64,000 nt of DNA, from assembly GCF_004006175.1 (NCBI RefSeq), contig NZ_CP033219.1:1674001-1738000 (forward strand). Direction: 5' to 3'. This stretch comes from Parasedimentitalea marina (lineage in GTDB: Bacteria > Pseudomonadota > Alphaproteobacteria > Rhodobacterales > Rhodobacteraceae). Of this stretch, positions 1-8,209 are shown in pieces (position 1 is the first letter of the stretch; each line of letters opens with the position of its first letter). The translations under genes and the position numbers were made by a program. Under the pieces are notes generated by a model, which saw only the letters and a list, made by a program, of their open reading frames with translations, did no database searches and had not been told where the DNA came from.

Positions 1-143
1 CGCGAGTTCTCACACGCCCTATCGCTGCGGTTAATTCTGACAATCGAGATGGAGAGCCGCCTCGAACGGTCAAATGGTGTAAGAGGAGATGGATCTCTGC
101 TAGGCTGTGTTTTTTGCGTCCGAAAGTGCTGATTTCTTTCGGT

Positions 144-173
144 TTGACCACAACCCAGAAATTTCACTAGGCT
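144..173 (+). promoter_or_regulatory. Possible promoter of the hydrolase-WD40 gene
   Basis: TTGACC (144-149) and TAGGCT (168-173) are separated by 18 bp and lie about 40 bp before the start codon at 213. Nothing else is recognisable in 1-212. No strong ribosome binding site precedes 213. This is a pattern match only. Confidence 0.3.
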
Positions 174-212
174 ATAGCAGTAAACGGGCACCTCAGACCG
201 AAATATGAATTC

Positions 213-3200
213 ATGGACAAACCAAAAAACAACACTGAAGAACACTCATCGTTTTTAGATGATCGCCGCTTAGTTGTAACTCTTCACGGAATTCGTACTT
301 TTGGCGGATGGCAAGAACAATTAGAGGCGCTCATCACCGATGAATTTGGGCGGAATACAGTCAAAGTAATAAACTACAAGTATGGTTTCTTTTCGGTCAT
401 AGCGTTTATAATTCCATTTTTTCGGTGGCTAGTTGTACGGCGTTTTCGTTCTGAACTGCTGTATTGGGAAAAAAAGAAAAATTGGCACAGGATAGACATT
501 ATTGGCCATAGCTTTGGCACACACGTTCTCGCTTGGGCGCTTCATGGAATCCCACGCCAAGAAAGACCAAGAATACACACAATCATTCTTGCAGGATCGG
601 TACTAAGAGGGTCGTTTCCGTGGAGGGATCTGGTCGGCGATACAGTACTGCGCGTGATAAACGACTGTGGTTCGAAAGACAAAGTGCTTTTAGTTAACCA
701 GCTCTTCGTTCTGTTCACAGGTATGGCCGGTAGAGCGGGCTTCAGTGGTGCGACGCATGGAGGATTTAGGAACCGGTTTTTCGAATTCGGGCACAGTGGT
801 TATTTTTATAACAAAGATGGTCGGCTTGATGTTTCTTGGGCTCGTGAATTTTGGCTGCCATTGTTTCGTGGCGACAAGCCGGTTGACCCCTATGATGAAC
901 GACGCCCTCCTACGGTGCTCGACGGTGCCGTTGAAACTTTCGCTAACAATGCGGAGCCAGTAAAATTAGCAGTATACTTTGCCCCATTATTTTTTGCCAC
1001 GATATGGATTTGGGGGCTGTATGTTGGAGAGGAGGAAGCGCGAAGATTTGCTGAGCAAGCGCAATCCAAAATTGAAGCTTCCCTAGTTGCGGAAAAAGAC
1101 GCCACCAGAATCGCAGGTGAGCAGCGTGACTTAGCGCAGGTTAGGCTCAGAGAGTTCGAGCGTAGCGAATCTATGTTGTTGGCGGGAGAAGCAAAAAGAC
1201 TGGTAAACGCGGGCAATGCTTCTGCAGCGGCACTGGTTGCGCTGAGAGGGCTACCTGCTTTGAATAGAGAGGCAGGTAACCGCCCGCTCGTCTCCGAAGT
1301 GCTGATGGCGCTCAACGAAAGCTATTTCAATTTAAATGAAAAGGCATTCTTGGAAGTGACTAGCACCGATATCTTTGAGATCAGCACCGATGGAAATTTT
1401 GCATTGACCAATGGCAATGATCTAAATGCGGTTCTCCTCAACATTCGAACGAACAAGGTTATTTCTGTTTTTAGAGTCGGCTGGGACGGTATGGCTTTCT
1501 TCAATCCCAGTAATAGTTCAATCTGGGTGGTCAACACTTATGCTGGCGCGTACACAATCCGATCTTTTGACGCTGAGAATGGCGAGTTCATCGAGGAGCT
1601 TTCGAATCCTGAGGAATTCCGAGATTTTGCAATAAGTGCGGACCGGACAAGAGCAGTAAAAGTCTTTGACCGTGTTGTGAAAATTTGGGACACGGAGGAG
1701 ATGAAACTACTTTCTTCGTTTCCACACGGTGCAGATTCCCCAAAATTTGAAGAACTTAGCCATGACGGCCGTAGTGCCGTTCTTGAGGTTTCTCCGGAGC
1801 GTTATCGTGTATTCAATCTATTGACAGGTTCTATGATAGGAGAATTTGACGTTGATCGAGAACATAGTGTGATTACTGCGTTGAGCTCGGATGGGTCCCG
1901 GATGATCATATGGGGCGAACAGCTTTGGAACACAAAGACGGGTACGCTTGTCAAACGGATCCCAGGAAATATGAGCATTAGGGGTATTAACCACAAGCAT
2001 GCCTTATTCAGCCCAAACGGAAGTCAATACATAGTCCCTCAAAGCGAGTATTCTGTACTCGCGGGAAACTCTTCCGACGGCGCAGAATTGTTCGAAATTG
2101 ATAGTCCTGGATCCAAAATTTCCGGATTTTACTATAGCAAAAATGGTGATTGGATTATTGTCACAAATCTTGCAGGTGAAGTGACAATTTGGAATTCCAG
2201 AACTGGACAGCAAATAGAGAAATTGGCTGGGCACTCTAACATTATAAACGTTGTATATGGTGATGAATCAAAGAGATCTGTATATGTCGGAGATTTCAAT
2301 AGTGTTAAAGTTTGGTCAACCGGCCCGAGGACTCCCGATTTTATCTTTTCTGAACATACTGGTCCGTCCTTGATTTCAATAAGTCCAGATAGTCGCTGGC
2401 TAGCAACCGGTTCGATTGACCAATCTGCCGCGATTTGGGATCTGCACAGGGGAAAACGGACCGCAAAGTTAACAGGTCACGTTGCTGCGGTATATGCAGC
2501 AGAATTTAATCCACATTCAACAATACTGATTACGGGCTCTGCTGATGGAACTGCCAGAGTTTGGGACGTGCCGAGTGGAATTCCAATCGAAACGCTTGAG
2601 CCGAAGAGTGGGTCTCCAATTCTTGCGATAGCCCATAGTCAATCTGGCAACCAAATCGCGGTTCTCCAAGAAGACGGATCGGTAACTATGTGGGCGTCTG
2701 AGACATACCAGATGACCTCCTCTTTCCAGAGCAGACGAGGAGCATACCAATTCTCGTTCAGCGATGATGACAAACAACTTCAATTGCGAGGAAGGAGTTT
2801 TGCTGAAATATGGGATCCAAATGTCGCCAGAAAACTGTTCGAAATTGAGCATCGAACTGAGACATCTCATGCCTATCGTATTGATGAAAATGGTGAAAGT
2901 ATAGGGATCGAACGAGAAAGTGCATCAGGTATTTTTTGGGATGGAGCACATGTTCATTTTGGTAAGTCTTATGCACCGCAGAATTACAGGGACCCGGAAG
3001 TATTCCATTCGTCTTATGTTCAAAATCTCTCTGACCGGTTTCAAGGGTCGGTAGATTCCATAGGAAATAGAGATGTACTTCGTATTCTGGATAGAGACGC
3101 AGGCCAGCGAGTTACGCTACAGGGTCACAGTTCGGAAATCACAGCTGCCAGCATTGGTTCGGGTGGTCAATTTGCAGCAACAGCCTCGAATGATGGCACA

Positions 3201-3539
3201 ATCCGATTGTGGAGTGTCGAGGAACAAAGGAGTTTGGCCGTTTTTGAGGGGCATTCGGACAACGCAATGGCAATTTTGCTGTCGAATGATGGTACCAGCC
3301 TTGTTTCGACCGGGAAAGACAATGAGGTAAGGGTTTGGAAGCTATATCCGCAATTTAGCAATCTTATTGTAAAAGTTTGTTCCATTTTGAGACGAGATTT
3401 ATCGTTACTCGATCGGACGATTCTAACGAACTCCAGCTTGCAACAAGATTTACCTGAGAAGAGTTTTCTAAATTCTGGTGAGATGCCAAAAATTTGCGTG
3501 GAATTGATTGCATTTCCGGATACTGAATTTGTAAAATAA
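213..3539 (+). CDS. Alpha/beta-hydrolase / transmembrane / coiled-coil / WD40 fusion protein (1108 aa)
   Basis: Residues 15-220 look like a serine alpha/beta-hydrolase: LHGIRT at 24-29 (oxyanion region), the nucleophile elbow GHSFG at 98-102 (Ser100), and a possible catalytic His in GHSGYF near 193-198. Residues 251-271 form one hydrophobic transmembrane segment, 273-325 a charged coiled coil. From about 370 to 1060 WD40-type repeats follow; the clearest end in SADGTARVWD, SNDGTIRLW and KDNEVRVW. The layout resembles STAND-like and membrane sensor proteins in which a propeller senses and an enzyme domain acts, but no NTPase domain is present. Base composition is A/T-rich compared with phage core genes. 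It is the only gene in this prophage arm, so I infer cargo, possibly an anti-phage effector. The substrate is unknown. Confidence 0.85.
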   Translation: MDKPKNNTEEHSSFLDDRRLVVTLHGIRTFGGWQEQLEALITDEFGRNTVKVINYKYGFFSVIAFIIPFFRWLVVRRFRSELLYWEKKKNWHRIDIIGHSFGTHVLAWALHGIPRQERPRIHTIILAGSVLRGSFPWRDLVGDTVLRVINDCGSKDKVLLVNQLFVLFTGMAGRAGFSGATHGGFRNRFFEFGHSGYFYNKDGRLDVSWAREFWLPLFRGDKPVDPYDERRPPTVLDGAVETFANNAEPVKLAVYFAPLFFATIWIWGLYVGEEEARRFAEQAQSKIEASLVAEKDATRIAGEQRDLAQVRLREFERSESMLLAGEAKRLVNAGNASAAALVALRGLPALNREAGNRPLVSEVLMALNESYFNLNEKAFLEVTSTDIFEISTDGNFALTNGNDLNAVLLNIRTNKVISVFRVGWDGMAFFNPSNSSIWVVNTYAGAYTIRSFDAENGEFIEELSNPEEFRDFAISADRTRAVKVFDRVVKIWDTEEMKLLSSFPHGADSPKFEELSHDGRSAVLEVSPERYRVFNLLTGSMIGEFDVDREHSVITALSSDGSRMIIWGEQLWNTKTGTLVKRIPGNMSIRGINHKHALFSPNGSQYIVPQSEYSVLAGNSSDGAELFEIDSPGSKISGFYYSKNGDWIIVTNLAGEVTIWNSRTGQQIEKLAGHSNIINVVYGDESKRSVYVGDFNSVKVWSTGPRTPDFIFSEHTGPSLISISPDSRWLATGSIDQSAAIWDLHRGKRTAKLTGHVAAVYAAEFNPHSTILITGSADGTARVWDVPSGIPIETLEPKSGSPILAIAHSQSGNQIAVLQEDGSVTMWASETYQMTSSFQSRRGAYQFSFSDDDKQLQLRGRSFAEIWDPNVARKLFEIEHRTETSHAYRIDENGESIGIERESASGIFWDGAHVHFGKSYAPQNYRDPEVFHSSYVQNLSDRFQGSVDSIGNRDVLRILDRDAGQRVTLQGHSSEITAASIGSGGQFAATASNDGTIRLWSVEEQRSLAVFEGHSDNAMAILLSNDGTSLVSTGKDNEVRVWKLYPQFSNLIVKVCSILRRDLSLLDRTILTNSSLQQDLPEKSFLNSGEMPKICVELIAFPDTEFVK

Positions 3540-3939
3540 ATACCTGACAAGCCCGCCTCCTGAGATCATTTTTCGCAAATCTCTATAGTCGTAATACTGG
3601 GATTTTTGCCATCATTAATTATTTACCGCGTTAGACTGGTAGCCAGTTGCGGTCGATAGTAACGAAAAACTCATATAGGTTAGATTAGGGGCGCAAGAAT
3701 CTCAGAAAACTTCTCGACGCGCGATATAGCCTCTAGGGCTGATGTATCCGGAATCCGTTCTTTGGCCGCTCTATTCTTGCTGCAGCTGTCTTGAATGGCT
3801 GCTTCGCAGAATCAAATTTTCTGCATCTGCCACGTATTTTTGTGCTGCGTGTGCACGCAGCGATATTTCGACATGTCTGCAGTGGGCTCCTACCAGCTGC
3901 TCGCTGCGCACCGCGCGAATGTCTGCTTTCGGGAAGCGG
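3540..3939. other. Gene-free stretch
   Basis: Between the stop of the WD40 gene and the conserved end DNA I see only short overlapping open frames with no recognisable protein and no good ribosome binding site. It may simply be spacer. Confidence 0.4.
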
Positions 3940-4522
3940 CCAAGACTTTGCAAACTCCGTTAACTGCGCATAGCCGCCGTTGGGGCTGACCGCAGCGAAA
4001 GTCTGGAACCCGTTATTAGAGCAAAAACACTGCAGTACAGCACCTAGGATTGAGAGCACAATGTATGAATTCATGTCAGTCACGAACGAGCGCATGATGT
4101 CATAGCTTCGCCTGAAATTGCTTTCTAGTTCCAGCGCAAGAAAAGGCGCTCTGAGTTTTCGCACCGCCATGATTTCAAACGGTTATTCTCTATCTAGAAA
4201 GTCGGCAGTGAACAAAAAGGGCGACTTTCTAGTTCCACGGCTCAAAAATCGCTGGAATTACCGGTGTCTGTGGCATGGGTGGTGGGCATCAGCCTTATTA
4301 ATATGGCTCTCTGGCGGGCTGGTGGAATTTGCAGAGTTTGGTGCCCCAATACCGGCCGAATGGCGATTTAAGCTCGTTTTAAGCCTTTTTGAAAGACACG
4401 CGCCCATTCTGTCCAGATCACGTTTCGTTATCTTAAACGCTCATGTTTTTAAGGCTCTGTCCGGCTTCTTCCACCATCTTCCGGGCTCTTCCGGTTACTG
4501 CAATAATAGGTGTCCAACAACA
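3940..4522 (+). repeat. Conserved Mu-like left end, copy 1 (paired with 42760-43256)
   Basis: Alignable with 42760-43256 from a shared GACTTTGCAAA segment onward. Shared elements in order are CTTTCTAGTTCC (4121-4132), a stem-loop (4194-4232), a second TTTCTAGTTCC (4226-4236), and a terminal block rich in CCGGAAG/CTTCCGG repeats. These spaced repeats are what transposase binding sites at a Mu end would look like. Apparent ORFs across it probably have no coding meaning. Confidence 0.7.
4194..4232. repeat. Stem-loop in left end, copy 1
   Basis: Perfect 11-bp inverted arms CTAGAAAGTCG (4194-4204) and CGACTTTCTAG (4222-4232) around a 17-nt loop. The same arms and the same loop length occur at 42928-42966 although the loop bases differ, which points to selection on the arms. 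Confidence 0.8.
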
Positions 4523-4533
4523 TTTGGATATCG

Positions 4534-4538
4534 AGCGC
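4534..4538. other. Target-site duplication AGCGC, right-end side of prophage A
   Basis: AGCGC directly precedes TGTAGCCGGACAG, the inferred start of prophage A. The same five bases directly follow its other end at 43257-43261. A 5-bp duplication is the Mu-family signature. Only 11 bp separate this duplication from the end of prophage 0 at 4522. Confidence 0.75.
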
Positions 4539-4625
4539 TGTAGCCGGACAGACTTTCTTGCACGGATGGACAGAGATAGTTGCAGCAACTCGTTTTTGGA
4601 TTGCTGCAGCTTTTCTTGGAAGAAC

Positions 4626-5414
4626 TCAAGTGCTTATAGAAGGATATTCGAAACTGAGTTTTTCAATATATGGTTTGAACTCGTCATGGGCGACCTGGCC
4701 ATATTCTTGGATAACTTGAGTGGCTGTCACTAGATCTTCGCCAATGTGTTCTGTGATACCGGCGAGAATGCGATTTAGTTGAGCTCCATGTTCATCCACT
4801 TGGGCCATATATTTTTTGGGTATTTTGGATTTTGCTATAGGTCCATCTAACTCTCGTGAGAAACCTGGGACGGTGTGAAGCCATTTGGAGAATTCTAGGT
4901 AGTCGGAAGAATATTGGTCTAACAGTTGAAGCAGATTTGCGGCTCGTTCCTCAACCATCTGTATTTTCCCGATGAGTTCAGAATGCTCCTTAGACAACAA
5001 AAAGCTATATTCTTCGACAGTTAATCGATCTGGCTCAAGGAACTTTCCGACCGAAGGACCAACAATCTGGAATGCTTGGTCTGCCTCATGCCCGTGCGCG
5101 TTTGCTTCCTCATAGAACTTATTGATGTGTTCATCGACGTTTGCGACTAAGTTGGCCCATCTGGTCAACTTCAAGAAACCCGAAACTGCGCTGCTGGCGT
5201 TGTTTCTTATTCTTTCCTCTTCCCGTTTTTTTCTCTCTAGGGAATTGGAGAAGTAGAACATAGCCAACGCTGTTAAGAGCGCTATACCGCCTCCGATTAC
5301 TGTAGGAATAATCGCCGACCAACTAAATGATGCGCTAGTGTCGGGGGCTTGAACGATGATAAATGAAACTCTCGCGTCGATGTCGGATAACCAACTAAAA
5401 TAGCTTTGCAACAA
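4626..5414 (-). CDS. Right-end cargo: single-pass membrane protein with coiled-coil domain (262 aa)
   Basis: I do not recognise a family. Residues about 33-56 form one hydrophobic segment followed by a strongly basic/charged helix (ERKKREEERIRNN), so the N-terminus is probably outside and the long helical C-terminal domain (60-262) in the cytoplasm. The gene lies between the right end (4539) and the adenine methylase, about 90 bp from the terminus. It is visibly richer in A/T than the phage core. Prophage B has an unrelated membrane protein at the equivalent place (43778-44485). The place suggests lysogenic conversion or defence; no function can be read from the sequence. Confidence 0.7.
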   Translation of the reverse strand: MLQSYFSWLSDIDARVSFIIVQAPDTSASFSWSAIIPTVIGGGIALLTALAMFYFSNSLERKKREEERIRNNASSAVSGFLKLTRWANLVANVDEHINKFYEEANAHGHEADQAFQIVGPSVGKFLEPDRLTVEEYSFLLSKEHSELIGKIQMVEERAANLLQLLDQYSSDYLEFSKWLHTVPGFSRELDGPIAKSKIPKKYMAQVDEHGAQLNRILAGITEHIGEDLVTATQVIQEYGQVAHDEFKPYIEKLSFEYPSIST

Positions 5415-5496
5415 ATTGATGCCTTTCCATGCGAATATTGTAGATAAGTACTTCTACCACATCGAGTGGCCTTCAGTTTAGCAACTTTTGTCGAGT

Positions 5497-6306
5497 TTAC
5501 GGGATATCAAAATTCCGTATCAACAGCTCACCACGCTTCCCCCTGGCGGTTTCCTTGCGGGCCAGGGTGTAGCTGACCTCAACCTCTTCCATCTCAAACC
5601 CAGAAAAGATCTCGCGGATCTCGGGGGTGTCGTTGATCGACATCAGCGCCTTGCCCTTGGCTACCTTCATCCACTGCGCCAGGGCTTCAAAATCATCCGG
5701 TGCAAACATCGCCTTGCCATAATCGTCCTCGCAGCCCCAGTAGGGCGGGTCTAGGTAGAACAGTGCGGTGGGTCGGTCATAGCGGGTGATGAATTCGCTG
5801 TAGGGCAAGCATTCGATCACCACGCCGCTCAGCCGCGCATGAACGTCTTCGAGCATTGGTTCCAACGTTGATAGATTGAATCGGGCCGGGCGGTCCGGTG
5901 ACACCCCGAAAGACCGCCCTGATATCTTGCCACCAAAGGCGTTGCGCTGGAGATATAGAAACCGCGCTGCGCGCTCCAGATCGGTTAGGGTATCAGGCCG
6001 GGTGGCCACCAGGCGCTCGAACTCAACGCGGGTGGTGAGCTGGAACCGCATGCAGTCGATGAACTGCGGATAGTGGCGCTGCAGAATGCGAAACAGGTTG
6101 GCGATGTCGCGGCCGAGGTCGTTGATCACTTCGGCGCGCGGCCGCATCTGGCGGCGCAGGAAGATACCGCCCATGCCGACAAAGGGCTCGGCGTAAAGAC
6201 CATGTGGGGTGGCGTCCAGGATCGCGGTGATCCGTTTGGCCAGGTTGCGCTTGCCGCCCATCCAGGGGGCAACAGGTGAGGTGTTTTGAACTGGGGTTAA
6301 ACGCAC
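5497..6306 (-). CDS. D12-class (Dam-type) DNA adenine-N6 methyltransferase, Com-coupled
   Basis: Transfers methyl from AdoMet to adenine N6. Motifs from a GTG start are WMGGK at 15-19 (AdoMet-binding motif X), EPFVGMGG at 40-47 (motif I) and the catalytic DPPYW at 186-190 (motif IV). Length 269 aa fits the Dam family. The frame is open upstream to 6396, but the GTG at 6306 overlaps the com stop (6299-6297), which fits translational coupling as in Mu com-mom; the extra N-terminal stretch would be a shadow of com. It replaces mom in the Mu layout, so I infer protection of phage DNA from host restriction late in infection. The recognition sequence cannot be told. Confidence 0.85.
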   Translation of the reverse strand: MRLTPVQNTSPVAPWMGGKRNLAKRITAILDATPHGLYAEPFVGMGGIFLRRQMRPRAEVINDLGRDIANLFRILQRHYPQFIDCMRFQLTTRVEFERLVATRPDTLTDLERAARFLYLQRNAFGGKISGRSFGVSPDRPARFNLSTLEPMLEDVHARLSGVVIECLPYSEFITRYDRPTALFYLDPPYWGCEDDYGKAMFAPDDFEALAQWMKVAKGKALMSINDTPEIREIFSGFEMEEVEVSYTLARKETARGKRGELLIRNFDIP

Positions 6307-6485
6307 TTTAAAGAGCCTTTTCCATCGCGGTCTTGCCGCTTGGATAAAGGGCTCTGTTGTGGCCTCAAGTGATTGTGTGCCTTGCATCTTGGGCACTTGA
6401 TATTGAGCGCGCCGTGTAGGGCATCACTCTCAATTTTAAATAGCAGCCGGGCACATTGGCCGCAACGCTGGTCTTGCATGGACAA
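6297..6485 (-). CDS. com: Com-like zinc-finger translational activator
   Basis: The 62-aa protein matches Mu Com in size and pattern: a CxxC (CGQC) near residue 8 and a CPRC near residue 33, a four-cysteine zinc finger, then a basic tail. In Mu, Com binds the mom mRNA and opens the mom start site. The start is probably TTG at 6485, because GAGGTGA lies 7 nt upstream; the ATG at 6479 is the alternative. It overlaps the methyltransferase start, so the modification gene is coupled to it. An almost identical com lies in prophage B at 46393-46647. Confidence 0.85.
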   Translation of the reverse strand: MSMQDQRCGQCARLLFKIESDALHGALNIKCPRCKAHNHLRPQQSPLSKRQDRDGKGSLKCV

Positions 6486-6632
6486 GTGGAATCACCTCAG
6501 AAAGGCCACACCCTCGCGAGGGGTGGGAGCGGCCATAAGGCGATAGCTGGTCGGCGGGGTTTAGTGTGAATATTAGGCCCCGTGTTAAGGAGTGTTACAG
6601 CACCCCTTAGCCTCCCTGTAAGGAGGCGTTAT
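6314..6632 (-). repeat. Com module shared nearly identically with prophage B (46471-46791)
   Basis: About 320 bp covering most of com and its whole leader are nearly identical to 46471-46791. Homology ends at the stop of the last tail gene on one side and inside the end of com on the other. Genes on both sides are unrelated between the prophages, so this is a conserved island between swapped modules. Confidence 0.85.
6487..6628 (-). promoter_or_regulatory. com leader with three hairpins, probable late (Pmom-like) promoter region
   Basis: In transcription order: GCCTCC/GGAGGC hairpin (6610-6627), an 8-bp stem AAGGRGTG/CACYCCTT with 6-nt loop (6587-6608), then the 12-bp palindrome CCCTCGCGAGGG (6511-6522) flanked by GGCC on both sides, then the Shine-Dalgarno. 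The first hairpin follows the stop of gene D and lacks a T-run, so it is a weak terminator at best. One GANTC site (GATTC, 6489-6493) sits between Shine-Dalgarno and start. All elements recur in prophage B, so they are probably functional. Confidence 0.55.
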
Positions 6633-7603
6633 GCGTCGTTATCCCGCTCACCGTCAAAGCTGGTGATCAGGGTGTTGCCCAGGCGGTGGGTGACTTGTGT
6701 GACCAGCCATTTACCACTCAAACCTGGGTGTATGCCCTGCAGATCGACAAAGCCCTCGGCCAGCAATCCGCCGTCAAATCCAGCCAGTTGGATGGACGCC
6801 TTACCACTGGCGCGTTTGCTGCTTTCCAGAGCGCTGTCTGCGGCGCGCTGCGCCTCATTTTGACTGGCATAACGGTGGCGCAGTTTTAGCAGCGGCTCAC
6901 CATCGCCTGCGCTGACCTGGCGCACCTTTGCAGCGCCCAGTTCGGACCACTCGGCAATGACCTTACTGTACTTGCCCCGGCCGCTGGCCTTCCAGTTTCC
7001 CCGACTCATCTGGGTGACGTTGATAACTGGCACTGGAAGGTCGGAGCCGTCGGCGGCTTTGCCGATCCCACGTTTGATAAAGACCAGCGCGCCGCCTGCC
7101 GGTTTGGCGGTGGCGTCGAGGTCGCGGGCGAGGCGGGTTAGGAAGTTCAAATCACTCTCAGCGGTCTGCGCCAGGTACCCATAAAAATGAGCCTTTAAGC
7201 TCTCTGCAACAGCAGTTTCAAGACCGTTTTCACCGGCGATTTTGGCGACGATGTCCTGGACAGTAACGTCGTCCCAGTTGCGGGTTTTGGGGGCTTTGAT
7301 GCCGCCCAACATGTCGGCCGCCTTGGCGCTGATGGTGAGCGTGTTGGGGAACAGATCACCGGATAGCTCGTCAACCACATAGCGACCCATCGGCACCAGA
7401 CCAGTCTCTTTGAGACCAAGGCTGATGTCCAGGACAGCACCCACGTCGGGCAGTTCAATGCGGTTGTCGCGGTTGTCCAAAGTGATTTGCGCCGTGTCAG
7501 ATTTCTGGCCCGCTTGGTCGGTCAAGGTGAGGTTGACCAGGCGGTCCTTAAATTGGGCGGTTTGGTCCACAGAATTGGCGATGATTTGAAAGTCTGGCGT
7601 CAT
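6629..7603 (-). CDS. D: P2 gpD-like baseplate hub protein (late control D)
   Basis: A 324-aa member of the phage late control D / VgrG-gp27-like hub family that forms the central baseplate hub under the tail tube. It begins MTPDFQIIANS; the open frame runs to 7645, but the ATG at 7603 sits just after the X stop (7608), as expected. The middle part shows the typical run of tail hub domains (LNFLTRLARDLDA near 160-175) and the C-terminus ends in a beta-rich GLSGKWLVTQVTH segment. Last gene of the tail operon, as in P2. Confidence 0.9.
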   Translation of the reverse strand: MTPDFQIIANSVDQTAQFKDRLVNLTLTDQAGQKSDTAQITLDNRDNRIELPDVGAVLDISLGLKETGLVPMGRYVVDELSGDLFPNTLTISAKAADMLGGIKAPKTRNWDDVTVQDIVAKIAGENGLETAVAESLKAHFYGYLAQTAESDLNFLTRLARDLDATAKPAGGALVFIKRGIGKAADGSDLPVPVINVTQMSRGNWKASGRGKYSKVIAEWSELGAAKVRQVSAGDGEPLLKLRHRYASQNEAQRAADSALESSKRASGKASIQLAGFDGGLLAEGFVDLQGIHPGLSGKWLVTQVTHRLGNTLITSFDGERDNDA

Positions 7604-7607
7604 GGCA

Positions 7608-7811
7608 TTAGCCCCAAAGTCGCAGCGGTTTGGCGACGGGTTCAACGGCTTTTTCCGGCAGGATCAACACCAGCCCAAGCGGCAAGACCGGTCCCCGTTT
7701 TGCAAGGCCCGGATTGGCTTCATAGACCAGCTCGACCATGGCCTCAGAGCCGTAGTGTGAGCGGCAAATGGCGTCGACCATATCGCCGTCTTTGGTGCGA
7801 TAGTTGGTCAT
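7608..7811 (-). CDS. X: P2 gpX-like tail protein
   Basis: A 67-aa protein beginning MTNYRTKDGDMVDAIC, with the gpX pattern of a short LysM-like fold ending in LPLGLVLILPE. The longer open frame to 7934 is rejected because the ATG at 7811 overlaps the stop of U by 4 nt, the usual P2 arrangement. It helps tail completion at the baseplate. Confidence 0.88.
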   Translation of the reverse strand: MTNYRTKDGDMVDAICRSHYGSEAMVELVYEANPGLAKRGPVLPLGLVLILPEKAVEPVAKPLRLWG

Positions 7812-8209
7812 GCCAAATCCGTCCCGTATGAGCGCAGAGTTAGGGAGAATTCGATCTTGCGAGGTGCCCCGTCGCGCATCAGGTAGCTCTTGCGTTCTTC
7901 GACCCGCACAATCACCCAACGCTGCCAAACCCAACCCAACCCGTCGACCATCATGAACGGCAGGCCTGTTGTGGCCTGAAGCCGCATCAAATCGACCTGG
8001 CGCAACCCGCCTTTGAAGTGGGGGTAAATCACCCCTTCCAGCGTGATTTCCTGCGCATCCGGCCCCCCGTATTGCAGGGCAGGCGCGCGGCCGATCCGGT
8101 TGACCTTGCGCCAGCGAAAGGCGGCACTGCGTGAGAGCTGCTGGTGGCCGCCATTACTCATACCAAACCGGAAAGCCCCAAGCGCCATCATGACTAAACC
8201 AAGTTGCAT
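7808..8209 (-). CDS. U: P2 gpU-like tail protein
   Basis: The 133-aa product has the gpU family character: GAFRFGMS near the start, a W-rich centre (GWVWQRWVIVRVEE) and an FSLTLRSYG end. gpU acts in tail completion/termination of contractile tails. It overlaps the tape-measure stop by one base and X by four, so it is co-translated within the operon. Confidence 0.9.
   Translation of the reverse strand: MQLGLVMMALGAFRFGMSNGGHQQLSRSAAFRWRKVNRIGRAPALQYGGPDAQEITLEGVIYPHFKGGLRQVDLMRLQATTGLPFMMVDGLGWVWQRWVIVRVEERKSYLMRDGAPRKIEFSLTLRSYGTDLA

Larger units (their letters stand above)
1..4522 (+). mobile_element. Left-end arm of an upstream Mu-like prophage (prophage 0, partial)
   Basis: This arm holds one cargo gene (213-3539) and about 1 kb without convincing genes, ending at a CA dinucleotide at 4522. 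Its last 400-600 bp are homologous (I estimate about 80% identity over the last 200 bp) to the DNA ending at 43256, which is the left end of complete prophage A. Homology stops abruptly at the same base in both copies, just after GTGTCCAACAACA, as expected for a transposon terminus. Read outward-in, the end starts TGTTGTTGGACA, matching the TG...CA rule of Mu ends. The rest of this prophage lies left of the window, so its identity is inferred from the end alone. Confidence 0.7.

Noticed and set aside
4118..4543. A 141-aa open frame whose product is similar to that of 43002-43355
   Set aside because: The similarity follows from the homologous non-coding left ends. The frames run through the terminal repeats and out of the prophages, and they diverge exactly at the element border.
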